The notes: a model not told the origin generated them from the letters alone. A stretch of DNA of 64,000 nucleotides from Ammoniphilus sp. YIM 78166 (GCF_004522215.1 NZ_SDLR01000003.1:806001-870000), one strand, 5' to 3'. Counted from the first letter of the stretch, positions 34,070 to 41,625 are shown. Numbers and translations are program-made.

Positions 34070-36427
34070 CTAGCTGACTTCCATTTCTAACTCTTCTACG
34101 CGTTTCTCCAAATAGTTAACGTCTTTTCTGGCCAGATATCTTTCAGCCTTCTCAACATAGCAGGTTACATTGTAATCCGGAATTCCCGCGAACTTTTCGT
34201 ATCTTCCTCTTGGCAATAAGAAATTTCCTTCTGGGAAGTGAACTTCTACATTTCCTCTAGCGATATCAACGAACTTGGCTCTTCCCTGGAAGACACCGAA
34301 TCCGTTGTATACCACAATACCTTCTCCTTCTACAATGCTTAGGTCTCTCGCATCCTGTGCGTTCAATAAAACATCGTAACGATCTGCGCCGTTGAACGGA
34401 TCCGTTTCACTATAGACCATAGAATTAAATTGTTTTCCACGTCGGGATGTCACAATAAATTGTCCGTCCTTCTTCCCTAGGTTCGGGATATCAACATCAA
34501 TGAGATTCGCTTTACCATCAGGTGTAGGGCAAATACCATCTTCACATAACCAGGCTCCACCCCATTGGAAGACGTCACCAGCTTTTTTCAGGTCTTGAAT
34601 GCCATCATAGTTTGGTGCAGCCTTCGCGATCTCGTTACGCACATCTTGTGCTTCTTTGAAATCCACTAAGTGTGCCGTATCTGGCTTTATGCGTTTAGCT
34701 AGATCAACATAGATTTTCCACTCCGTACGAGCTTCCTCAATTCGATTTTTGTTTCCTTCGATTTCGGGGGAGAAGTACACCATGCGCTCGGTTGATGTCG
34801 AGGTTCCACCGCCTTCTTGCTCATAACGGGTTTTTGCAGGCAAAAGGATGACGGCTTCTTTCGCATCGACAAGCGTCGAGGTATTGAGAATAATATCCTG
34901 ATGCACACGTATCTCTAATTCAGACAAAGCCTTCTCTACAAAAACAGGATCCGGCATCGTTTCTAGGAAATTCCCTCCAGACAAATAGTAAAGCTTGATC
35001 TTACGCTCGTGATCATCTGGCAGAACAATATTCTCAAGGGTTACCCCTACGATATCCCCTTGCCATTTCGGCAGCTCAAATCCCCATAGCTTTTCGATGC
35101 GAGTAATATTTTCTCCATAGTAATCACCGCCAGGCAAGCTGAACGGGTCTGAACCCATCTCACCGGCTCCTTGAACCCCACTGTGTCCGCGAAAAGGCAT
35201 AAGTCCAGCGTGCTTACGACCTAGGAAACCGCGAAGGAGGGCAAGATTAGCAACCTGGGAGATATTATCGGTAGCAAAGGAGTGCATAGTTAGCCCAAGC
35301 GCCCATACAAAGACTGCATTTTTGGTTTTGGCCAATAATTCAGCCAGCTCTGCAATTCTTTCTCTAGTAATTCCAGATGACTTTATAATTTCATCCCAAG
35401 ATTGAGCTTCAACCTTAGCCTTTAATTCCTTATAGCCGTTCACGTGATCTTTAACAAATTGATGATTAATGGCCGAGCCTTTTTCTTTTTTCTCCATTTC
35501 GAACCAGTGCTTCATGATCCCGTGCATGAAAGCAATATCTCCACCGATATTGACTTGATAGAAGTCGTCAGCTACCTTCGTTCCGAATAAAGCGGATTCC
35601 ACATTGGACGGAATCCAGTATTGTTCCATAGCTGGTTCTCTATAAGGGTTTACTACAATAATTTTAGTCCCTTTTTTCTTGGCCTCCAGCATGTACTTCG
35701 TGGAAACAGGCGATGCATTAGAGGCAATACTCCCCCAGAAAAGGATGACATCTGTTCCGATCCAGTCTTGATAATTCACTGTTGAAGCCCCTACCCCAAC
35801 CGAACGCTTCAAGGCTGTTTTGCTTGGAGAATGACAAATCCGTGAAGCATTGTCAATATTATTGGTACCAAGGAATCTAGCCACTTTTCCTGCAACGTAG
35901 TAGGACTCATTGGTAATTCCTCGGGAGGTTAAATAAAAAGCATATTGCTTAGGATCGAGCTTCTTCATTTTATTCGAAATGGTGTCCATGGCTTCATCCC
36001 AGGTGATGCGTGAAAACTTTCTTTCGCCTTTTCGGCGGATCATAGGGTAAGGGATTCGCCCGAGCTTACGGAGCTCTGTACTGGAGTATTTACGCAGCTC
36101 ATCGATATCAGCATGGAGGATTTCCGGTTTGATGGCCGGCATGGTATTCAGCCGTAGAACATTAAGCCTTGTCGTACAGACATGTGGACCTGTTAGGGTT
36201 TGGTCGTACAATCCTGCTACGCCTAGGGCACAACCATCGCACACCCCTTTAGTTATAATATTAGCGGCATATCCGAGATTATCTTTGTTTTCCCACAATA
36301 TCTTAAAAGAATCTCGAATATGCTTTGGCTTTACCTTTCCAAGTCCGAACGGAATCGGGCTGACCCAATGCTTGGGTGCTGGTAGCGCTGCTTTTTTCAT
36401 AGGTCCTCGGTGTTTTGTTTTTCCCAT
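34070..36427 (-). CDS. FdhF/YdeP-like molybdopterin oxidoreductase
   Basis: A 785-residue cytoplasmic enzyme (no Tat signal). N-terminal Cys (GVCDGCALG, about 63-66) with a later Cys (HVCTTR, 84) are Fe-S ligand candidates. C198 in RICHSPSKTAL aligns with the selenocysteine motif RVUHGPS of E. coli FDH-H, so the Mo ligand here is Cys. The C-terminal domain (SRRGKQFNSMVYSETDPF) binds the dinucleotide. It probably oxidises formate or a related substrate. AGGATG precedes ATG 36427. Its leader contains a terminator and a hairpin shared with the OFA transporter leader. Confidence 0.9.
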   Translation of the reverse strand: MGKTKHRGPMKKAALPAPKHWVSPIPFGLGKVKPKHIRDSFKILWENKDNLGYAANIITKGVCDGCALGVAGLYDQTLTGPHVCTTRLNVLRLNTMPAIKPEILHADIDELRKYSSTELRKLGRIPYPMIRRKGERKFSRITWDEAMDTISNKMKKLDPKQYAFYLTSRGITNESYYVAGKVARFLGTNNIDNASRICHSPSKTALKRSVGVGASTVNYQDWIGTDVILFWGSIASNASPVSTKYMLEAKKKGTKIIVVNPYREPAMEQYWIPSNVESALFGTKVADDFYQVNIGGDIAFMHGIMKHWFEMEKKEKGSAINHQFVKDHVNGYKELKAKVEAQSWDEIIKSSGITRERIAELAELLAKTKNAVFVWALGLTMHSFATDNISQVANLALLRGFLGRKHAGLMPFRGHSGVQGAGEMGSDPFSLPGGDYYGENITRIEKLWGFELPKWQGDIVGVTLENIVLPDDHERKIKLYYLSGGNFLETMPDPVFVEKALSELEIRVHQDIILNTSTLVDAKEAVILLPAKTRYEQEGGGTSTSTERMVYFSPEIEGNKNRIEEARTEWKIYVDLAKRIKPDTAHLVDFKEAQDVRNEIAKAAPNYDGIQDLKKAGDVFQWGGAWLCEDGICPTPDGKANLIDVDIPNLGKKDGQFIVTSRRGKQFNSMVYSETDPFNGADRYDVLLNAQDARDLSIVEGEGIVVYNGFGVFQGRAKFVDIARGNVEVHFPEGNFLLPRGRYEKFAGIPDYNVTCYVEKAERYLARKDVNYLEKRVEELEMEVS

Positions 36428-36468
36428 AGCTTTTCATCCTTTCTTCTTTTCGAATCATGATAAAAATA

Positions 36469-36580
36469 CAAAAACCGCGCCTAACATTCGTTGTATACGA
36501 TTGTTAACGCGGTTAGTCTTGAACAGGGTCGCTGTTAAAGTGCCAACCTCACTATATAAATCAACTTCAGAATAAGGGAT
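36469..36580 (-). promoter_or_regulatory. attenuator-type leader of the fdhF-like gene
   Basis: On the minus strand, GTTGG then a 5-bp hairpin AACAG-CGACC-CTGTT (36522-36536) precede a strong intrinsic terminator: AACCGCG/CGCGGTT with inner TAACA/TGTTA, then TTTTTGTATTTTT (36469-36514). It ends about 40 bp before the start codon. The same order and the same hairpin form occur upstream of the OFA transporter, so this looks like a conditional terminator. The terminator might merely end the DUF2294 gene, but the shared hairpin argues against that. Confidence 0.6.
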
Positions 36581-36946
36581 TTATTTCCCCTTCCCGAACT
36601 TTTCTTCCAAATTTTGATCAAACACGAAGATGGACATTCCATAGTCCTTTTCAATATCGATATCCACAAACAACTCCATAAATTTAGCGCCTAAGAGATC
36701 TTCCATTTCCGTGGGAGGAAATTTCTTATACATTTCTTTTACCATTTCCGTGCGTGCTGCCCGAAGCATCTGCTTGCCTTCATCAGCGGTTGCAATAAAC
36801 CTCTCAACAGGTGACAGATTACCTTCAAGTTCACAAATAGCCCAATTCTTGCAGAAGGTTGTGCGAACTTGGCTGGGACCTTTCCCCATATGGCGTTTTC
36901 GGAAGGATCTAACTAAGTTACTAAATTCAGCTTCGTATTTGTTCAT
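36581..36946 (-). CDS. DUF2294 family protein
   Basis: A 121-residue soluble protein. SNLVRSFRKRHMGKGPSQVRTTF, CELEGNLSPVERFIATADEG and KMFP-like segments with GAKFMELFVDIDIEKDYGMSIFVF identify DUF2294. GAGGGATT precedes ATG 36946. It lies upstream of the fdhF-like gene and may belong to the same unit (inference). Biochemical role not known to me. Confidence 0.85.
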   Translation of the reverse strand: MNKYEAEFSNLVRSFRKRHMGKGPSQVRTTFCKNWAICELEGNLSPVERFIATADEGKQMLRAARTEMVKEMYKKFPPTEMEDLLGAKFMELFVDIDIEKDYGMSIFVFDQNLEEKFGKGK

Positions 36947-37007
36947 TTGAATCCCTCTTCATCAAGTCTTTTCCCACATGTTACCATCAAGGAAGGTGGA
37001 TTACAAT

Positions 37008-37042
37008 GGAAATCGAACAGGATCATAAAACGTTCGATTTCC
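37008..37042 (-). terminator. strong hairpin after the OFA gene
   Basis: An 11-bp perfect stem GGAAATCGAAC/GTTCGATTTCC, 16 bp past the transporter stop codon. There is no T-run, so termination is less certain than 3'-end protection. Confidence 0.55.
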
Positions 37043-37058
37043 ACTGTGTATTATCATT

Positions 37059-38318
37059 TTATGCAACTTTCTGTTGGCTAGCTTGTTGCTTACGAATTTT
37101 ATTAATATCTTGTTTAATAAAATACGTAACAACCAGAGCCACAGCTAGTAAAGCGGCGAAAATATAGAAGGCAGGTACATAACTACCTGTCGCTTCTTTC
37201 ATCCGAGCCACAATAATGGGCCCTACAACACCAGCCATTGACCACGCCGTTAAGATGTATCCATGAATGGCCCCAAGCTGCTTTGTTCCAAACATATCGC
37301 CAATAAAAGCAGGCAAGGAAGCAAACCCGCCGCCGTAACACGTCATGACAATAAGGATTAGCGCTTGGAATGCTACTGCATTTGTGACGTTAGGAATAAT
37401 AAGGAATGCAATAATCTGGATGCTGAAGAACACCGCGAATACATTTGAACGTCCAATATAGTCGGAGATGCCTGCCCATCCAATCCGTCCCGCTCCATTA
37501 AAGATCCCCATGATGCCTACCATCGCAGCAGCAGCAGCTACTTCCATACCAACCATCTCTTGTCCCATCGGGGAAGCAACCGAGATAATCATTAAACCTG
37601 CACTGATGTTAATAAGAATCATGACCCATAGCAGCCAGAAACGCTTAGTCTTAACTGCTTCATTTGCTGTAAGCTGTGCCAAATCCTGATTAACCCCAGC
37701 CTTGCCAGAAGCAAGTCCCGTTTTCATACCCTCTAGCATCCATCCCTCAGGCGGGCGAGCAATATAAGAAGCCCCTAGCATCATAAGAATAAAGTAGGCG
37801 ATTCCCAATGTGTAAAAGGTGGAAGATATGCCGAAGTCTGCAATCATATCTGCAGCGATAGGACCCGTAATTAGAGCACCTGCACCAAAGCCAAATACAG
37901 CCATCCCTGTTGCTAATCCACGGCGGTCAGGGAACCATTTAACTAGTGTAGATACGGGGGAAATATAACCAATTCCTAACCCCATCCCACCCACTACTCC
38001 GTATAAAATTAAAAACATAGTCAAAGATTCTTGAGCAATAGCAAATCCTGACCCAATCTGACCCGTACTGAACAATACAGCAGAAACCATCGCAGACTTA
38101 CTTGGACCATACTTTTCTACGAAACGTCCAAAAACGGCAGCGGAAAGCCCTAAACAAATCAGTGCAAGCGTAAACGCTAAAGCAATTTCGGTTCCTGACC
38201 AACCCATAGAATTCTCGATTGGTTTCTTGAATACAGAGTATGCGTAAGCGGAACCAATGGATAAATGAATAGCTATTGCAGATAAAGCAATTAGCCAACG
38301 ATTTTTCGTTTTCCCCAT
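37059..38318 (-). CDS. OFA-family MFS transporter (oxalate/formate antiporter-like)
   Basis: A 419-residue MFS carrier with twelve spans. The N-terminal HLSIGSAYAYSVFKKPI and GIGYISPVSTLVKWFPDRRGLATGMAVFGFGAGALI are hallmarks of the oxalate:formate antiporter family. Central loop residues 195-220 are cytoplasmic. It probably exchanges small carboxylates such as oxalate and formate; proximity to formate dehydrogenase genes supports this, but YhjX-like pyruvate-related members exist too. A strong terminator and two hairpins precede it. Confidence 0.9.
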   Translation of the reverse strand: MGKTKNRWLIALSAIAIHLSIGSAYAYSVFKKPIENSMGWSGTEIALAFTLALICLGLSAAVFGRFVEKYGPSKSAMVSAVLFSTGQIGSGFAIAQESLTMFLILYGVVGGMGLGIGYISPVSTLVKWFPDRRGLATGMAVFGFGAGALITGPIAADMIADFGISSTFYTLGIAYFILMMLGASYIARPPEGWMLEGMKTGLASGKAGVNQDLAQLTANEAVKTKRFWLLWVMILINISAGLMIISVASPMGQEMVGMEVAAAAAMVGIMGIFNGAGRIGWAGISDYIGRSNVFAVFFSIQIIAFLIIPNVTNAVAFQALILIVMTCYGGGFASLPAFIGDMFGTKQLGAIHGYILTAWSMAGVVGPIIVARMKEATGSYVPAFYIFAALLAVALVVTYFIKQDINKIRKQQASQQKVA

Positions 38319-38356
38319 ACTTTCCCCTCTTCCTTATGCAATTTTCTTTGGCAAAA

Positions 38357-38543
38357 GCAAAAACCGCCACAACTCCCCTATAATTGGGTATGAGTTGTGA
38401 CGGTAGTTTTCCACAGGTCCGCTGTGTGTAACCAACGTCGTAGTAAGGGTTCTCCAGTCATCATCCTAAGAATCAACAGGTTCGCTGTTATTCGATTAGA
38501 ATGAGTTGCATGAGTTCACATTATCGACAAATTTGATATTATA
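38357..38543 (-). promoter_or_regulatory. attenuator-type leader of the OFA transporter
   Basis: On the minus strand a TATAAT box (38538-38543) is followed by a leader of about 210 nt holding two hairpins of the same form, AACAG-CGAAC-CTGTT (38475-38489) and CACAG-CGGAC-CTGTG (38412-38426). Then comes an intrinsic terminator, CCGTCACAACTC/GAGTTGTGGCGG plus TTTTTGCTTTT (38357-38404), ending about 40 bp before the start codon. GTTGG stands a few bases before the second hairpin, as in the fdhF leader. This is consistent with ligand- or protein-controlled antitermination. Confidence 0.65.
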
Positions 38544-38613
38544 GTAGCATGGTCTTGGATCTAAAGCAATAACTATTTTAAACTTGGATACATTGCAAAT
38601 AGAACTTAAAAAA

Positions 38614-38656
38614 GAAAGCAGGTCCTGACGACAGTAGGACCTGCTAGTTTTTTATT
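38614..38656 (-). terminator. intrinsic terminator of spo0M
   Basis: Stem AGCAGGTCCT/AGGACCTGCT with an A-run to the left and T-run to the right, so it may work on both strands; it overlaps the spo0M stop. Confidence 0.8.
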
Positions 38657-39365
38657 CGACGCACTGAACCCATTGTGAAAATTTTTGCAATTGTTCAGTA
38701 AGCTTACTCTGATCTTTTCTAGAGAAGGAATAAGCTACATCTCCCTCTTTCACTTTTAAAGTAACATCTTCGTCTGTAAAAATAAAATGTATTGTCCATT
38801 CAACCATCTTATTGCCTATCCATTTGTGTAGAATAAAGGATTGCTCATAAGGCACACCGTCTTCTTGCTTCGAACGATGCCGTCCCCTGCCACTATCTAC
38901 CGCAAATAAATAGCCGTTTTGAGCGAATAGATTAAAACAAGCCTCAACAATAGGATCCTCAATAATAACAGGTTGTACTTCTACAGGGTCCGGAGCCAGC
39001 GGAATATGGACTTTTGTCTTTAATGAAATGGTTTGATTGGCGTTAGATAAGGGTGCTGATAATGGCAACTTTATCTCAAATGGATATATTTTTTCTTCAT
39101 GAGCTTCAATCTTATCTATACATGGGATATGGACTTCACCAAGTGTGTACTCAATATGATGATTCTCTGAGTCTTCTTCATCTTTATACGATTCAAAGAA
39201 AATATCAATGTCAATTTGACTAATTTCCTGCTCAACTTCTCCGCCATATATATGCACTTCACCCTTGAGAATTTGTCCAGGGTGGACAGTCTTTTGTAAG
39301 ATGACTGTATGCACCTTTGCTGAACCAATTCCGATGGTGGATAGAATTTTTTTAAAAGTTAGCAT
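38652..39365 (-). CDS. spo0M: sporulation-control protein Spo0M
   Basis: A 237-residue arrestin-fold protein. MLTFKKILSTIGIGSAKVHTVILQKTVHPGQILKGEVHIYGG and DIDIFFESYKDE... place it in the Spo0M family, which influences sporulation and cell division through protein contacts. I start at ATG 39365, with GAGGGGGGAA before it; the frame extends further without a second RBS. Soluble, cytoplasmic. Confidence 0.93.
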   Translation of the reverse strand: MLTFKKILSTIGIGSAKVHTVILQKTVHPGQILKGEVHIYGGEVEQEISQIDIDIFFESYKDEEDSENHHIEYTLGEVHIPCIDKIEAHEEKIYPFEIKLPLSAPLSNANQTISLKTKVHIPLAPDPVEVQPVIIEDPIVEACFNLFAQNGYLFAVDSGRGRHRSKQEDGVPYEQSFILHKWIGNKMVEWTIHFIFTDEDVTLKVKEGDVAYSFSRKDQSKLTEQLQKFSQWVQCVE

Positions 39366-39543
39366 AGCTATTCCCCCCTCGCCTCTATTATACACTTCTG
39401 CTCTCCCAGTGTATGCCCTTTACGACCTATATTTAGGATTAACCTTTCTTATTATACATCAAATACTGGAATGGTTTGCACCAATAACTAACAATTAATT
39501 CGGGAAAACTAAAAACACCTTAAATAAAAGGAGATTATTAGAT

Positions 39544-40074
39544 ATGAGTATCGAATGGCAAGGCGGTCAATCTCAGTTACTTATTGATGGTGTACAAGTA
39601 CCCTTAAAAGATCAGGCCTGTATGATTCAGCAGAATATGTTAAAGGATAAAGAAGTAACCGAAATTCCCTTACACATACACTTTATAATTACTGATCTTG
39701 ATGAAAACGAAACCGATGATACAGATGTCACCCTTTCATTAATCAGAACTGATGATGATAGAACCCTTATACTCGTAACGGAGCTAAACTTCTTTCCGGG
39801 GGAAAACCCTGTTTCACAAGACCCTTCCGTGGCTGCACATGAATTCGGATTAGCGCTCCTTATGGATGTCAAAAGAATGGTTATTGAAAAACGTAAAGAT
39901 GTTAAGCTTGAGGATTGGTACCAAAGTGAAAGTCTGGCCGCTATTGAATATTCTTTGGTATTTCATCATGAGAAGCATATAGGCGAGATTTTGAGCAAAG
40001 TTAAACAACTGATAGAATCCATTCATCTAGAAGCTCGTAACGGTGTGACTTCCTCTCCGAGCTTGCAGCACTAA
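39544..40074 (+). CDS. hypothetical protein, 176 aa
   Basis: A soluble acidic protein. A beta-rich first half (LHIHFIITDLDENETDDTDVTLSLIRTD) is followed by a helical half (FGLALLMDVKRMVIEKRKDVKLEDWYQSESLAAIEYSLVFHHEKHIGEIL). AAAGGAG precedes ATG 39544. It is divergent from spo0M. Not recognised. Confidence 0.75.
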   Translation: MSIEWQGGQSQLLIDGVQVPLKDQACMIQQNMLKDKEVTEIPLHIHFIITDLDENETDDTDVTLSLIRTDDDRTLILVTELNFFPGENPVSQDPSVAAHEFGLALLMDVKRMVIEKRKDVKLEDWYQSESLAAIEYSLVFHHEKHIGEILSKVKQLIESIHLEARNGVTSSPSLQH

Positions 40075-40078
40075 GAAC

Positions 40079-40116
40079 TGACTTAAATCCCCAGAAAGAA
40101 TTCTGGGGATTTAAGT
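40079..40116. terminator. perfect hairpin between converging genes
   Basis: A 17-bp perfect stem, GACTTAAATCCCCAGAA / TTCTGGGGATTTAAGTC, with a 4-nt loop. No T-run; probably the shared 3' end of the hypothetical gene and the peroxiredoxin gene. Confidence 0.65.
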
Positions 40117-40120
40117 CAAG

Positions 40121-40717
40121 TCAGTGTGGGAGCTCAGGCTGCCATTCTTTCCATACTTCACCTGCCAGCGCCATGGATGGTTTTACCGTGGGGTCGCCTA
40201 CCTCCCACCCACAGGGTGTACCCTCCTTAGTAAGTAGATAATGTTGATATGCTTTAATCTGCCGAAGGATCTCATCTGCATTTCTTCCCACGGCACCGTT
40301 TAACACTTCACCAGATTGAACAATTCCTTCAGGGTCAATAATAAAGGTGGCTCGCCTATGTTTTCCTGTTTCCGCATCATACACGTCATATAGCTTGCCA
40401 ATTAATCCGTTTTGGTCCGCTAGCATGGGATAGGGAATCCCTCCGTTTACCATATGAGAGAGCTCAGTCTGATTCCAGACCTTATGCGATAGTATACTAT
40501 CTACACTAATCGCCAGTACTTCACAGTTTAACTTTTGAAACTCCGTATAGCGTACCGCTATACATGCACATTCAGTTGGTCAGACAAAACTAAAATCAGA
40601 GGAGTAAAAAAAGAGAAAGACCCATTTTCCCCTATAATCCTGGAGATCAATCTTTTTCTTATGCCCATTAAAGAAGGCGTCAGCAGTAAATAACGGTGCT
40701 TGACTTCCTACGATCAT
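40121..40717 (-). CDS. AhpC-type peroxiredoxin, probable selenoprotein (UGA = Sec46)
   Basis: A 198-residue peroxiredoxin read from ATG 40717 (RBS AAAGGAGTGA) to 40121 through one in-frame TGA at 40580-40582. The TGA is codon 46, exactly where the family has its peroxidatic Cys: the context is DFSFV-U-PTE, the normal motif being DFTFVCPTE. Nearby are Cys50 and Cys52, and Cys169 in TPCGW is at the resolving-Cys position. The frame after the TGA is intact for 152 codons with all AhpC features (SVDSILSHKVWNQ, YPMLADQNG, RRATFIIDPEG). A perfect hairpin with GGU at its tip lies 16 nt downstream, as a bacterial SECIS requires. If Sec is not inserted, the gene would be a one-base pseudogene. Should reduce peroxides. 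Confidence 0.82.
40545..40582 (-). promoter_or_regulatory. SECIS-like element with UGA codon
   Basis: Within the peroxiredoxin mRNA: UGA (40582-40580), 16 nt, then the 8-bp perfect stem GUAUAGCG/CGCUAUAC (40563-40545) around GUA. Opening the last pair gives the loop GGUAC, comparable to the GGUC apical loop of the E. coli fdhF SECIS. Spacing from UGA to loop is 23-24 nt, within the usual bacterial range. Confidence 0.7.
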
Positions 40718-40846
40718 CAACTGTCACTCCTTTCCTATGATTAGTTTTTCCAAATGAAATAAAAAATAGCATTCTTGGAATTGACTTTTATTTATTCGTG
40801 ATGAAGAGTATAATAGTAAAGATTGAGATGAAGGGGGATTTATGAA

Positions 40847-41143
40847 ATGAAATGCTCATTGACTGAAACAGCTGCTGCAAAGGTAAAAGAAATCATAAGC
40901 GGTGTCGAGGATCCCTCGCTAAGACTTCGAGTGTTCGTCTCTCATGCTCATGGTGACCACGCCCACTATGGTCTAGGAATTGACAAGCCTTCCGAAAAGG
41001 ACGAAGTAGTAGAGGCTTCTGGAATTGAGGTTCTGCTTGAAAAAGGAAATGATTTTCTTGATGGGGTTGTAATTGATTATTTACCTGATCAGGACGCTTG
41101 GTCCGTCATCAATCCTGCCAAGGGTAATCACGGGGACCACTAG
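40847..41143 (+). CDS. HesB/IscA-like protein lacking the conserved Cys
   Basis: A 98-residue protein with the HesB fold pattern: MKCSLTETAAAKVKEIISG, LRLRVFVSH..., YGLGIDKP..., VLLEKGNDFLDGVVIDYL. Where A-type Fe-S carriers have Cys, it has HAHGDHAH in the middle and NHGDH at the C-terminus, so His/Asp replace all three ligands. Only Cys3 remains. It might bind another metal (Zn, Ni). It is divergent from the selenoprotein peroxiredoxin (129 bp apart). The TIGR01911-type HesB-like family, to my knowledge, contains selenoproteins; no TGA is seen here. GGGGGA precedes ATG 40847. Confidence 0.75.
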   Translation: MKCSLTETAAAKVKEIISGVEDPSLRLRVFVSHAHGDHAHYGLGIDKPSEKDEVVEASGIEVLLEKGNDFLDGVVIDYLPDQDAWSVINPAKGNHGDH

Positions 41144-41223
41144 AGGCAACTCGGATAGCGGCACCTCTTTTCACGCAGATAAAGAATTCTACATATCTTT
41201 ATAAATTCTTATCGGCGAAAACG

Positions 41224-41252
41224 AAAAAGCCATCCTCATTGAGGATGGCTAT
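41224..41252 (-). terminator. intrinsic terminator after tRNA-His
   Basis: On the minus strand AGCCATCCTCA/TGAGGATGGCT then TTTTTCGTTTT, 16 bp past the tRNA CCA end. Confidence 0.85.
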
Positions 41253-41267
41253 GTTTGTTAGTATGTA

Positions 41268-41344
41268 TGGGGCGATCGATGGGACTTGAACCCACGAGTG
41301 CCGGAGCCACAATCCGGTGCGTTAACCCCTTCGCCACGACCGCC
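41268..41344 (-). tRNA. tRNA-His (GTG)
   Basis: Folds as a full cloverleaf on the minus strand. The acceptor is GCGGTCG/CGATCGC, with the extra 5' G(-1) opposite C73 that is diagnostic of tRNA-His. The anticodon loop CCGGA-TTGTGGC-TCCGG gives anticodon GTG; the T-arm is GTGGGTTCAAGTCCCAC-like, and CCA is encoded (41268-41270). Confidence 0.95.
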
Positions 41345-41349
41345 ATAAA

Positions 41350-41460
41350 AGGATCCCACCTATGCCGTCTCCCTATCTGTTTTGTGAACCCGCGATCTCG
41401 CAGGTGGGTCTCCGCAGGTATAATTTTCTCGCGATCCTCGTCCTTAGAGGAGGCATGGCG
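41350..41460 (-). ncRNA. candidate structured RNA upstream of tRNA-His
   Basis: This gene-free stretch (41345-41625) has much complementarity. CCTATGCC (41359-41366) pairs with GGCATGG (41452-41458), with adjacent TCTCC/GGAGG. An alternative CCCACCT (41355-41361)/AGGTGGG (41402-41408) pairing competes. A minus-strand promoter lies about 100 bp upstream, and the transcript would run into tRNA-His. A rod-like RNA similar to 6S came to mind, but I do not recognise 6S motifs. Direction is uncertain. Confidence 0.35.
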
Positions 41461-41558
41461 TCAATTAACCAATCTAGGAATCCCGGTGAAACAGTACGGT
41501 TCAAAACATTTAAGGAAAACGAACATCGTAGGAATTAAAGTACTTGATAACAAAATTA

Positions 41559-41588
41559 ATATTACACTACACATAAAACTTTCGTCAA
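41559..41588 (-). promoter_or_regulatory. sigma-A-like promoter for the tRNA-His region
   Basis: On the minus strand TTGACG (41583-41588), an 18-bp spacer and TAATAT (41559-41564). It would start a transcript near 41552 through the structured segment and tRNA-His. Confidence 0.55.
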
Positions 41589-41625
41589 GTATACTTTTTT
41601 CCAGGTGAAAATAAGACGTGTCTCC

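Noticed and set aside
36469..38543. Guanidine-II (mini-ykkC) or ANTAR target hairpins
   Set aside because: Loops are CGNNC pentaloops; guanidine-II needs ACGR tetraloops and ANTAR targets need hexaloops with A1 and G4.
40121..40453. 110-aa truncated peroxiredoxin starting at an internal ATG
   Set aside because: The ATG has no RBS, and the upstream sequence encodes the missing N-terminal half in the same frame, interrupted only by the TGA.
41350..41460. T-box leader on the plus strand (AGGTGGGTCTCCGC resembles the T-box core)
   Set aside because: Upstream space for stem I is occupied by tRNA-His on the other strand, and no suitable downstream gene exists.
41255..41608. 117-codon plus-strand frame across tRNA-His and the structured segment
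   Set aside because: It runs antisense through the tRNA and has no RBS. Its tail (about 41440-41608) has protein-like composition, but no start codon or recognisable domain.
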